From Paenibacillus radicis (ex Xue et al. 2023) (GTDB lineage Bacteria > Bacillota > Bacilli > Paenibacillales > NBRC-103111), in the NCBI RefSeq assembly GCF_024722015.1, contig NZ_JANQBD010000026.1, positions 1 to 64,000 on the forward strand: a stretch of 64,000 nucleotides of DNA. Direction: 5' to 3'. Positions 1 through 6,951 of this stretch are shown one piece after another (the first letter of the stretch is position 1; every line of letters starts with the position of its first letter). Below the pieces are notes generated by a model that was not told the DNA's origin, searched no databases, and saw only the letters and a program-made list of their open reading frames with translations. Made by a program: the position numbers and the translations under genes.

Positions 1-286
1 TGTCTCGGATAACTACGGGTACTTATGGAAGTACTACAAGAGGGTACTCAACCTTATGAAGAAGTGGAGAAACAGAAGAAGCCAAAAGAAAGGTTTTACC
101 GGAGAGAAGGTTGGAATGTTCCTCTTGCGTCATCCTTTACCATTGCCAAAAATTTATGTGAACCTGTTCGCCAGTCGACCTGTAACGATGAAATGAAGAG
201 CCGTATGCGTTAATTGCGCACGTACGGATCTGTGAGGGGGAAGGGGCACAATCCGTGAGAAGGAAAGGCCCCGCCTACTCGACTAT
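1..286 (+). mobile_element. Group II intron, 3' end (window-truncated)
   Basis: The left edge lies inside a bacterial group II intron. After the maturase stop codon (194-196), positions 198-230 read as a domain V hairpin: GAGCCGTATGCG, a TAAT loop, then GCGCACGTACGGATC. They are followed by a GGGGAAGGGGC / GGCCCCGCC hairpin typical of domain VI. The sequence then ends CCTACTCGACTAT, the usual 3' splice boundary with a candidate branch-point A in CCTAC, so the intron ends near 285-286. The 5' part lies outside the window, so class and integrity cannot be judged. The intron runs on the + strand, the same way as its maturase. Confidence 0.85.
2..196 (+). CDS. ltrA: Group II intron reverse transcriptase/maturase, C-terminal fragment
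   Basis: Frame 2 is open from the window edge to a TGA at 194-196 and encodes 64 residues that include YLWKYYKRVLNLMKKWRNRR and end FASRPVTMK. This basic WKYYK...LMKKWRNRRSQKK segment is the usual C-terminal tail of group II intron-encoded proteins, which splice the intron RNA and prime its reverse transcription. The stop lies one base before domain V, the usual placement for an ORF in domain IV. A different frame gives an ORF at 25-213, but that has no start signal and no family resemblance. Only the tail is visible, so whether the enzyme is intact cannot be judged. Confidence 0.8.
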   Translation, partial: VSDNYGYLWKYYKRVLNLMKKWRNRRSQKKGFTGEKVGMFLLRHPLPLPKIYVNLFASRPVTMK

Positions 287-304
287 TTGGGGTGAATGGG
301 AACA

Positions 305-372
305 CATTAAGCACAAACAGAGAGATAACGGAACGAGGTCTTCCGCTATCTCTCTGTTTGTTGTGCTGTTCA
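305..372. repeat. Long inverted repeat just past the intron
   Basis: The arms GCACAAACAGAGAGATAACG and CTATCTCTCTGTTTGTTGTGC (near 311-332 and 341-365) pair almost perfectly around a 9-base loop. Weaker pairing extends outward, with GAACA on the left matching TGTTC on the right. It starts 20-25 bp after the intron's 3' end. It has no T-run directly after the stem, so it reads as a palindromic element or cruciform rather than a standard terminator. Some group II introns insert beside stem-loops, usually on the 5' side. Confidence 0.6.
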
Positions 373-591
373 TTCCATAGCGGAACAATTACTTCCACTA
401 ATGCTTGACTAATTCATTATGGGAAGAGCTAGAGGACGGCGCGGCTCCCGAGCGCGCGTTGTGGCGTTGCATGGTGGTCGGTCGAACCCCAATAGGCAGG
501 ATAGTTCTCTAATAGCTGTTTTTTATCAATATACGGTTTGCGGAGCATGTTAAAATTACCCTAAGATAAAATAAAAGAAGGTGTTTTTACA
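373..591. other. Intergenic, with a GC-rich patch
   Basis: I see no supported gene here. Positions about 425-505 are clearly GC-richer than the AT-rich flanks and include GACGGCGCGGCTCCCGAGCG and GGTCGGTCGAACCCC. The latter looks faintly like a tRNA T-arm, but no acceptor or anticodon arm can be built around it. The patch may be debris of an older insertion. The end of the region carries the ribosome binding site GAAGGTG (577-583) of the next gene. Confidence 0.4.
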
Positions 592-1089
592 GTGGATCTG
601 CTACAAATAGTCAAAGCAAACAAAGAAGAGAAAGAAGTACTCCATAATTTGATGCAATTTTATTTCTATGACTTTTCAGAATTTATGGATTCCGATGTTA
701 AAGAAGATGGACTATATGGGAAATATCCTTATTTAGATGATTATTGGATGGATGAAAACAGATTCCCTTATTTGCTTAAACTGGAGGGGAAGAATGTAGG
801 TTTTGTATTGGTTAGATACATTGAATCGGAAGATAAAGAGCCTTATTTTTCAATAGCCGAGTTTTTTATTATGAAGAAATATCGAAGATTGGGACTGGGT
901 AAAAAAGCAGCTATACAAATGTTTGATACACATAAAGGACTGTGGGAAGTATTTCAAGTTGAGAAAAATGTGCCAGCACAAATATTTTGGACTCATGTAA
1001 TTAATGAATATACATCAGGTAGATTCACGGATCGAATCGAACAAGGTGAAAGGAGACAGGAGTTTTCCACAAGAAGCCCATATAGTTAA
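592..1089 (+). CDS. GNAT-family N-acetyltransferase
   Basis: This 165-residue protein belongs to the GNAT acyltransferase superfamily, which moves an acetyl group from acetyl-CoA to an amine. Its substrate is not recognisable. The acetyl-CoA pyrophosphate-binding loop appears as RRLGLGKKA at about residues 98-106, preceded by the beta-strand segment SIAEFFIMKKY. The C-terminal part (VINEYTSGRFTDRIEQG...QEF) matches a single-domain subfamily common in Bacillales. It starts with GTG at 592, placed 8 bases after GAAGGTG. It stands alone with no co-oriented neighbour within 350 bp, so probably monocistronic. Confidence 0.85.
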   Translation: MDLLQIVKANKEEKEVLHNLMQFYFYDFSEFMDSDVKEDGLYGKYPYLDDYWMDENRFPYLLKLEGKNVGFVLVRYIESEDKEPYFSIAEFFIMKKYRRLGLGKKAAIQMFDTHKGLWEVFQVEKNVPAQIFWTHVINEYTSGRFTDRIEQGERRQEFSTRSPYS

Positions 1090-1432
1090 ATTTCAGATGT
1101 ATAAAACTATCAAAATTTGAAAATAATAGTTTAATAGAATTGGTAGAGAGGGGGAGTAGAGGGAATGATGAAGCATTCAGCACATTATAATCGATTTTAT
1201 TTTTTAATGTACGTGAAGACGGGTGACACTAAACATTTAATGCAATTAAGGAAGAGAGGCTAAGGGAAGAAGCCGCCGTAAATTTACCTGCAGTTGTGTT
1301 TCCACGACAGCTGACCATCGGATCTATGCTCCCTATATGGCTGATTTTAGCATAGATTTGAAACCTGTAATGAGTCCAATCGTATGTATATAAAGTGCGT
1401 ACACAAAAATGAATAATTTCGTTTTCCTGGAG
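1090..1432. other. Intergenic, possible gene debris
   Basis: I see no credible full gene. Short open stretches (for example an ATG-initiated 32-codon frame at 1165 and a stretch near 1305-1390) look coding-like but are broken and lack a convincing ribosome binding site. They may be remnants of a degraded gene. The right part leads into the structured leader of the antiporter gene. Confidence 0.35.
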
Positions 1433-1501
1433 GAGCCTGTCACCAAGGCCTTGCTATGTCTATAGCAGGTCGTGGTAGAGAGGCTCTTTTTGTATTTTTT
1501 T
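1433..1501 (+). promoter_or_regulatory. Structured leader with terminator-like fold upstream of antiporter
   Basis: GAGCCT (1433-1438) pairs with AGGCTC (1481-1486), directly followed by TTTTTGTATTTTTTTT. Inside it, ACCA (1442-1445) pairs with TGGT (1473-1476), and TTGCTAT pairs with ATAGCAG, giving a stacked, bulged hairpin. The element ends 45 bp before the antiporter start codon, and no gene precedes it for 340 bp. It therefore looks like a transcription attenuator or riboswitch expression platform rather than a terminator for an upstream gene. I could not match it to a known ion-sensing riboswitch by eye. Confidence 0.5.
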
Positions 1502-1545
1502 TCCTGCAATTATGCATAATAACTTTATTAAAAAGGAGTGGAAAC

Positions 1546-2691
1546 ATGCTTATTTTCCAACTTGCCGTGATTTTGCTGGCATCTAAAATTGCCGGAGATA
1601 TTAGTGTGAGATTAGGGCAGCCGTCTGTACTGGGCAAGCTGCTCATTGGGATTATTCTCGGACCAGCGGTATTAGGTATCGTTACAAGTACAGAAGTACT
1701 CAGTGAAATAAGCCAGATCGGGGTTATTTTACTGATGTTCATTGCAGGCTTGGAGACAGATACGGAAGAGTTTAAACGTACGGGAAAGGCATCGGCCTAT
1801 GTAGGCGTGGCTGGAATCATTGTTCCTTTTTCATTAGGTTATTTGGCTGGTATTACTATAGGGCTTCCTCAGATTGAATCCGTATTTCTAGGGCTGCTGT
1901 TATCTGCCACAAGTGTCAGCATTTCCGTTCAAGCGCTTAAAGAAATGGGCAAGCTGAAGTCGAGAGAAGGGACGACTATTCTAGGTGCAGCAGTGATAGA
2001 TGATATATTGGTCATTATTGTATTGGCTTTTGTCATGAGTTTTGCAGGCGGAGATGTTAATTTAGGAGTTATAGTTTTGAAAAAGATTGCTTTCTTTGCG
2101 GTTGCCATACTCCTTGCCTGGAAGGTAGTCCCGTGGGTTTTGAACAAATTTGCTCCACTAAGGGTTACTGAAGCTGTGATTTCAGCAGGGCTGATCATTT
2201 GTTTCCTATATGCTTATTTAGCTGAGTATGCTGGTGTTGCTGCTATAATTGGAGCTTACATCGCTGGAGTAGCCATTAGTTTAACCAAGTATAAACATGA
2301 AGTATTCGAGAAAGTGGAAACCATAAGCTATTCTATTTTTGTTCCGGTGTTTTTTACATCCATAGGGGTCACTGCCGAGTTTACTGGGCTCCTGCAAAAT
2401 ATCGGACTCATTGCGGGATTAAGCGTTTTGGCTATTCTAACTAAACTTATCGGCTCGGCGATAGGGGCCAAATTAGCGGGCTTTCAATGGAGCAATTCAT
2501 TAGCGATTGGAGCAGCGATGGTGTCTCGAGGAGAGGTAGCATTAATTATTGCGGCTATGGGGCTTGAGTCCAATTTGTTAAATAAAGATATGTTTGCAGT
2601 CATTATTGTCGTCGTATTAATAACAACGATTGTGACTCCTCCTATGATGAAATTGTTTTTCAGTAAGACGGGGGAGAAGCTCAAGGTTTAA
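1546..2691 (+). CDS. CPA2-family cation:proton antiporter (KefB/NapA type)
   Basis: This 381-residue integral membrane protein exchanges Na+ or K+ for H+ across the cytoplasmic membrane. It is hydrophobic throughout with about 12-13 membrane segments. It has features of the monovalent cation:proton antiporter-2 family: an early LGQPSVLGKLLIGIILGP segment and an acidic pair in AAVIDDILVIIVLAF (about residues 143-157), the family's ion-binding site. MVSRGEVALIIA lies near residue 325. It lacks the C-terminal RCK/TrkA-N domain of full KefB/C proteins, so regulation must be separate. The chosen start (MLIFQLAV) follows AAAAGGAGTGGAAAC. A longer frame from 1456 would begin inside the leader hairpin. 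Expression may be controlled by that leader. Confidence 0.88.
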   Translation: MLIFQLAVILLASKIAGDISVRLGQPSVLGKLLIGIILGPAVLGIVTSTEVLSEISQIGVILLMFIAGLETDTEEFKRTGKASAYVGVAGIIVPFSLGYLAGITIGLPQIESVFLGLLLSATSVSISVQALKEMGKLKSREGTTILGAAVIDDILVIIVLAFVMSFAGGDVNLGVIVLKKIAFFAVAILLAWKVVPWVLNKFAPLRVTEAVISAGLIICFLYAYLAEYAGVAAIIGAYIAGVAISLTKYKHEVFEKVETISYSIFVPVFFTSIGVTAEFTGLLQNIGLIAGLSVLAILTKLIGSAIGAKLAGFQWSNSLAIGAAMVSRGEVALIIAAMGLESNLLNKDMFAVIIVVVLITTIVTPPMMKLFFSKTGEKLKV

Positions 2692-2748
2692 TTAAGATTG
2701 TGCTCATTGGCTGCAGCCATAGGAACAAAGCCCAAGTAATAATAAAAT

Positions 2749-2810
2749 AAAATCGCTTATTTGGCTAGTGATGGGGTGACTCCCATTACAAACCAAATGA
2801 GCGATTTTTT
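2749..2810. terminator. Bidirectional rho-independent terminator
   Basis: AAATCGCTTATTTGG (about 2750-2764) pairs with CCAAATGAGCGATTTTTT (2793-2810). A-rich and T-rich flanks on both sides suit the convergent antiporter (+) and MFS (-) genes. Confidence 0.8.
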
Positions 2811-2833
2811 GTGCTTCAGACCTATTTATTAAT

Positions 2834-4000
2834 TCAGGCTGCTGCCTTCCGGCGGGAGCGGGATAGTCCTAGGGAAGCGGCGACTGTTCCTGCGGCGATA
2901 GTGACTCCCGCAGCTCCGATCCAGCTGATGGACGACAGTGAAGCTTGCTCCACGATGACACCCCCGATTCCAGCCCCGGCAGCCATTGCAAGCTGCAGAA
3001 CGGAGCTGTTAAGGCTAAGCATAATGCCGGTAGCTTCCGGAGCAAGAGATATTAAATTATATTGCTGCGTAGGACCCGATGACCAGGCTGAGAAAGCCCA
3101 TAACATGAGCAGCGGGAAGACGATAATAGAGGATGGGGCAGCTAGCGATAGCAGAATAAGCGCCACTGCGTGAAGCAGCATCCCGCCGATCAGCGTGCGG
3201 GGAACGCCCCATTTGTCCGTACTATAGCCTCCGAACTTGGACCCAATCAAGCTGGCGATACCGAATGCGAATAATCCTGCGCTTATTTCCTTTTCACCCA
3301 TCCCCTTAACACTAAGAAGAAACGGAGAAATGTACGTGTAGGCGATAGAATAGCCTGCAATCCAGAAGAATGTGATTGACAAGGCAATGGCGATTCGGGG
3401 CTCCTTCAGCAAAGCCAGCTGTTCACGGAAAGGTACGGATTTTTCACCATCCGATTGCGGAATCGTGAAGTAAATAGCCAGCATCGCGAAAAGTCCTAGT
3501 ACGCCGATTCCTCCGAAGATTGTCTTCCAATCATAAGCGGAGGCGACAACCCTACCGAGAGGTACGCCTACAATCAGGGCGGTACTGAAGCCCATTACAA
3601 GTGTCGCGATGGCGCTCCCTTGCTTATCGGGCGGAGCCATCTTGGAAGCTACCGTTAATGCTGTAACTACGAATACCCCGGTGCTGAGAGCCAAGACGAT
3701 GCGTGACCCAATAAGAAATTCAAATCCTGGCAAAGCTACGGCGATCCCATTGCCGATTACGAAAATACCGAGCGAATAAAGAAGCAGCTTTCTTCGCTCC
3801 AGACGAGCTGTAACGGCCATAAGGAAAGGGGTGCCGAATGCGTAAGCAAGTGAGAAAACGGTTATGAGTTGACCCGCAGCTGATACAGAAACACCGATGT
3901 CGGCAGCCACCTTATCTAAAATGCCTGCTATAATAAACTCTGATGTTCCGACTAGAAAACTGACGATGGCCAGCATATAAATTTTCCACGTGTATGACAT
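2834..4000 (-). CDS. MFS drug-efflux transporter (DHA1, AraJ/YdhP-like)
   Basis: This 388-residue protein has about 12 transmembrane segments and reads as a major facilitator superfamily H+-coupled exporter of the YdhP/AraJ group. The first helix carries FLVGTSEFIIAGILDKVAADIGV, characteristic of that group. The loop between helices 2 and 3 carries the variant RLERRKLLL motif, and VMGFSTALIVGVPLGR matches the antiporter motif C region. The start chosen is MSYTWK, 9-10 bases after AGAGGA. A frame nine codons longer lacks a ribosome binding site. It lies 72 bp downstream of an ArsR-family repressor gene on the same strand, with a palindrome identical in its half-sites to the one upstream of that repressor. 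It is probably derepressed by the repressor's ligand. The substrate is unknown. Confidence 0.87.
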   Translation of the reverse strand: MSYTWKIYMLAIVSFLVGTSEFIIAGILDKVAADIGVSVSAAGQLITVFSLAYAFGTPFLMAVTARLERRKLLLYSLGIFVIGNGIAVALPGFEFLIGSRIVLALSTGVFVVTALTVASKMAPPDKQGSAIATLVMGFSTALIVGVPLGRVVASAYDWKTIFGGIGVLGLFAMLAIYFTIPQSDGEKSVPFREQLALLKEPRIAIALSITFFWIAGYSIAYTYISPFLLSVKGMGEKEISAGLFAFGIASLIGSKFGGYSTDKWGVPRTLIGGMLLHAVALILLSLAAPSSIIVFPLLMLWAFSAWSSGPTQQYNLISLAPEATGIMLSLNSSVLQLAMAAGAGIGGVIVEQASLSSISWIGAAGVTIAAGTVAASLGLSRSRRKAAA

Positions 4001-4036
4001 AAATATTATTCCTCTCTTCCACTCCATTATATTTAT

Positions 4037-4056
4037 ATTTCTAAAAATATAGAAAT
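4037..4056. promoter_or_regulatory. Operator palindrome upstream of MFS gene
   Basis: ATTTCTA-N6-TAGAAAT lies between arsR and the MFS gene, 37 bp before the MFS start codon. The same half-sites and spacing recur at 4386-4405 upstream of arsR. Inferred binding site of the ArsR-family protein. Confidence 0.7.
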
Positions 4057-4071
4057 ATTAACGAAAAAAAA

Positions 4072-4359
4072 TTACGATTCCAGCAAATAAGGTGCGTACT
4101 TTTTCGCCATCTCACGGTTCACACTGTAGTAGATATAGGTTCCGTCCTTACGGAGATCGAGCAGGCCGCAATCTGTCAATTGCTTCAGGTGATGAGACAG
4201 CGTTGAACCAGCAACGGATTCGAGCTTACCCATGATTGCGGAGCAGCACAGATTTCTTTCCTCAGTAAGCAAGAGTGCGATTTTAAGCCGCGTTGGTTCC
4301 CCAAGTGCTTTATATACTTTGACGGCTTGCCGTACTTCTGTGTTATCTTCAATCATCAT
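4072..4359 (-). CDS. ArsR/SmtB-family transcriptional repressor
   Basis: This 95-residue protein has a single winged helix-turn-helix. It includes YKALGEPTRLKIALLLTEER, the standard ArsR helix 1-2 region, then the recognition segment STLSHHLKQLTDCGLLDLRK and wing TYIYYSV. There is a CC pair at residues 38-39 (NLCCSAIM), but the classical ELCVCDL metal-binding motif is absent, so metal sensing is not assured. ATG ATG starts follow GGGTGAG. It probably represses its own promoter and the downstream MFS exporter through the two matching palindromes at 4037-4056 and 4386-4405. Confidence 0.9.
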   Translation of the reverse strand: MMIEDNTEVRQAVKVYKALGEPTRLKIALLLTEERNLCCSAIMGKLESVAGSTLSHHLKQLTDCGLLDLRKDGTYIYYSVNREMAKKYAPYLLES

Positions 4360-4385
4360 AACTTCTCACCCTGACCTGTGACGTT

Positions 4386-4405
4386 ATTTCTATATTTATA
4401 GAAAT
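4386..4405. promoter_or_regulatory. Operator palindrome upstream of arsR-like gene
   Basis: ATTTCTA-N6-TAGAAAT lies 27 bp upstream of the repressor start codon, a perfect 7+7 inverted repeat with the same halves and spacing as the copy before the MFS gene. This suggests autorepression. Confidence 0.7.
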
Positions 4406-4558
4406 TTAAAATAACACATCATCCCACAAAAGTAAAGAGTAAGATTTCAAAAAACGATCCCAAGCCAGGAATTGAATAATTTGATATAATGAATTTTATT
4501 ATTACCATGATGCTTTGGTTCCCTGAAGCGTCTTGAGTTGTCTTGGATGAGGTGGCTA

Positions 4559-5353
4559 ATGAAAGCTTATTTAGAATTACTTAAGGATATTTTGGATCAA
4601 GGTGTGAAGAAAGAAGATCGTACCGGAACGGGCACAATATCCGTATTTGGCAGGCAGTTTCGGATGGATCTTTCCAAGGGATTTCCTTTATTAACAACGA
4701 AAAAGCTGCATGTTCGTTCTATTTTTCATGAGCTGCTATGGTTTTTGAGCGGTGATACGAATATTCGCTATCTTCAGGAAAATAAAGTTACAATCTGGGA
4801 TGAATGGGCCGATGAATCAGGCAATTTGGGCCCAGTATATGGTTCGCAATGGCGTACTTGGCCGGCTCCGGACGGAAGACAGATCGATCAGATCAGCCAG
4901 GTGATTGAGCAAATTAAGCGTAATCCGGATTCACGCCGTCATCTTGTGGTCGCGTGGAATCCCGCTGAAGTGGACAATATGGCTTTGCCCCCGTGCCACT
5001 ATGCGTTTCAATTTTACGTTGCTGATGGCAAGCTGTCTTGCTTGTTCAATATGCGCTCCGTGGATACGTTTCTAGGGCTGCCCTTTAATCTGGCGAGCTA
5101 TGCGCTGCTGACTCATATGATGGCGCAGCAGTGCGACCTGGATGCAGGTGACCTGATCTGGACCGGCGGCGACGTTCATTTGTATACGAATCATTTGGAG
5201 CAAGCTAAGCTGCAGCTGACTCGTGAACCGTATGAGCTGCCTAAGCTGATCATTACTCGAAAGCCGGATTCGATATTCGACTACAAATTCGAGGATTTCG
5301 TGATTGAAGGATATCAAAGCCATGCCAGCATTAAAGCGCCGATATCGGTGTAG
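4559..5353 (+). CDS. thyA: Thymidylate synthase
   Basis: This 264-residue enzyme methylates dUMP to dTMP with 5,10-methylene-tetrahydrofolate, yielding dihydrofolate. The length equals that of the E. coli enzyme. Visible signatures are DRTGTGTISVFGRQFRMDL (phosphate-binding arginine), LLWFLSGDTNI, the catalytic cysteine in PPCHYAFQFYV, and the DVHLYTNHLEQ dUMP-binding segment. The C-terminus ends IKAPISV, close to the normal IKAPVAI. The start MKAYLELL follows GAGGTGG. Seven extra upstream codons in frame have no binding site. folA follows 34 bp later, which regenerates tetrahydrofolate consumed here, so the two are almost surely one operon. Confidence 0.97.
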   Translation: MKAYLELLKDILDQGVKKEDRTGTGTISVFGRQFRMDLSKGFPLLTTKKLHVRSIFHELLWFLSGDTNIRYLQENKVTIWDEWADESGNLGPVYGSQWRTWPAPDGRQIDQISQVIEQIKRNPDSRRHLVVAWNPAEVDNMALPPCHYAFQFYVADGKLSCLFNMRSVDTFLGLPFNLASYALLTHMMAQQCDLDAGDLIWTGGDVHLYTNHLEQAKLQLTREPYELPKLIITRKPDSIFDYKFEDFVIEGYQSHASIKAPISV

Positions 5354-5387
5354 CTGGGGAGAGTAGCGGAAAAGGGGGGGCTGGTGC

Positions 5388-5888
5388 ATGATCATTTCAA
5401 TGATTTATGCCATGGACGAGCAGGGCGGAATTGGCATCGATAATAAGATTCCTTGGCGTTTACCGGAGGACATGGCTTTCTTCAGAAGAACGACCACAGG
5501 TCATACCGTGCTGATGGGGCGTAAAACGTTCGAGTCGGTAGGGAGTAAGCCACTTCCAAAGCGGCGCAATGTTATTTTAACGCGTGATACCAGCTTTACT
5601 GCTGAGGGCTGCGAGGTTGTTCACACAGTTGAAGCGGCACTTGAGCTGATCGGAAGCGGCGATGCTGAAGAAGAGCTGTTCGTAATCGGCGGAGCTGAGG
5701 TGTATAACTTGTTCATGCCGCACGCAGACAGGCTGTATATTACGGAAATTAACCACCAATTTCAGGCCGATGCGTTTATGCCGGGAATTGATAAGTCGCA
5801 GTGGAAGGCAGCTTCTAGAGTGAAGGGCGTCAAGGATGAGAAGAATCCTTACGATTACGAATTTGTTACGTATGAGAGAATACGTTAA
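5388..5888 (+). CDS. folA: Dihydrofolate reductase
   Basis: This 166-residue NADPH-dependent enzyme reduces dihydrofolate to tetrahydrofolate, closing the cycle opened by the preceding thymidylate synthase. It shows the family's N-terminal MISMIYAMDEQGGIGIDNK pattern (here MIISMIYAMD), the active-site stretch IPWRLPEDMAFF with its acidic residue, GRKTFESVG for NADPH binding, and FVIGGAEVYNLF. A start at 5388 follows AAAAGGGGGG. The length is typical of chromosomal Firmicute DHFR. Co-transcription with thyA is expected. Confidence 0.96.
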   Translation: MIISMIYAMDEQGGIGIDNKIPWRLPEDMAFFRRTTTGHTVLMGRKTFESVGSKPLPKRRNVILTRDTSFTAEGCEVVHTVEAALELIGSGDAEEELFVIGGAEVYNLFMPHADRLYITEINHQFQADAFMPGIDKSQWKAASRVKGVKDEKNPYDYEFVTYERIR

Positions 5889-5963
5889 TTTAGTAAATGG
5901 AGGAATGAAATTGCTTCATTCGGCGCATCTTAATGGTTGAAAAACCCGAGAGGAAGTGTCCGA

Positions 5964-6281
5964 ATGACCAATGTAAATCATCATCAAGTGCCTTTGCAGC
6001 ACATCATTGATGATGCGGAGAAAGCCATACAGGTCGCCGAAGATGCCGAAATGGCGGTTCGTCACGCTCAGCTGGAGTCGAATCCGGAGAAGCTTGCGAG
6101 CTCAATTCAGAAGCTGGAGACAGCACAGCGAGCCGTACAGCAAGCGCAAAGCGAATTGAATTCGCATCTTAACGACTCCAATCGTCAGGAGCTGCTTCAG
6201 GTACAGGAGCAGTTGACTCAAGCGAGTCAGTCCATGGATATTGTCAGCGGCAACACCCATCAGCCGAAGCAGATTCGTTAG
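5964..6281 (+). CDS. Small Gln/Ala-rich helical protein, unknown function
   Basis: I do not recognise this 105-residue protein. It is hydrophilic, has no signal peptide or membrane segment, and is almost entirely predicted helix with heptad-like hydrophobics (for example LASSIQKLETAQRAVQQAQS), so a short coiled coil is likely. The ATG at 5964 follows AGAGGAAG at a good distance. An in-frame TTG nine codons earlier has no binding site. It lies 75 bp after folA and before a terminator, so it may be the last gene of the thyA-folA operon. Confidence 0.65.
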   Translation: MTNVNHHQVPLQHIIDDAEKAIQVAEDAEMAVRHAQLESNPEKLASSIQKLETAQRAVQQAQSELNSHLNDSNRQELLQVQEQLTQASQSMDIVSGNTHQPKQIR

Positions 6282-6380
6282 GCTGATAGATACTGTGCAA
6301 TAGCGCATAATTGTGTTATTACATTGCAGCAGCTGCTCGATTGACTCTTAGCTTGACATGGATAGCTGCGCTATTTTTCA

Positions 6381-6431
6381 AATAACCTGAACTGCCATTT
6401 TGCTGGCAGCTTCGGGTTATTTTTATTTTTT
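6381..6431 (+). terminator. Rho-independent terminator of the thyA-folA operon
   Basis: AATAACCTGAA pairs with TTCGGGTTATT, with an inner CTGCC/GGCAG stem, followed by TTTATTTTTTT. It lies 100 bp after the last gene. Confidence 0.8.
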
Positions 6432-6520
6432 TGGTTTTGTGAGGACATAAGCTGTTCTTGATTACGTCGCTGAACTAACCCAAGCAGCTGCATGTGCTTC
6501 TTTTTCAATTATTTTATATT

Positions 6521-6832
6521 TTACTGTTTGGGAGCAGCAGAAACGATGCCTTTTTCATTTGATGCAAGCTCCACATTATCATAAAGCAAATATCCATTAA
6601 CCGCTCTCCGTTTTAATGTCCTTCCGCTATTGATTCATAATTTTGACTCAAAATAATCCCATTGGCTGATACCATTTAAATTCAACACGTTGCTACGTTA
6701 TCCTGCCCGTGACACGGCTACCGATCGATGTCGGCCGTTCATAGCTCTTTTTTCGTCTAATAATTTTTCTACAACATACAAATCAGCATTCATGCCTTCA
6801 GATATTCCAGCTGATAATACGACATAGCGAAC
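6521..6832 (-). pseudogene. Decayed reverse-strand gene remnant, unidentified
   Basis: On the reverse strand one frame reads as protein-like for about 100 codons but contains two in-frame stops. It begins VRYVVLSAGISEGMNADLY, continues VVEKLLDEKRAMNGRHRS..., hits TAA at 6698-6700, resumes LNGISQWDYFESKL, hits TGA, and resumes to RRAVNGYLLYDNVELASNEK and GIVSAAPKQ before a TAA at 6521-6523. All segments share the same frame. The upstream part is lost or frameshifted, and no start codon or ribosome binding site is visible. I cannot name the family. The rest of the 670-bp gap (6282-6951) holds only the operon terminator and AT-rich sequence. Confidence 0.45.
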
Positions 6833-6951
6833 TATTCTACTATTTCAGTAGATTCTGGCACAACGTCTCTTGAACATGCTCTATTTCATAATCACATATC
6901 AAAGTTAAATCTAAAGGAATACCATGATTTTTGTCGAATTAAAGTGGAACT

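Noticed and set aside
25..213. 62-codon ORF over the intron end
   Set aside because: The maturase C-terminus reads in a different frame (2-196) and matches the family; this frame has no start signal and runs into domain V.
425..505. tRNA-like T-arm in a GC-rich patch
   Set aside because: No acceptor or anticodon stem can be formed around it.
5905..5940. 11-codon leader ORF after folA
   Set aside because: GGAGG is only 1-2 bases from its ATG and nothing suggests conservation.
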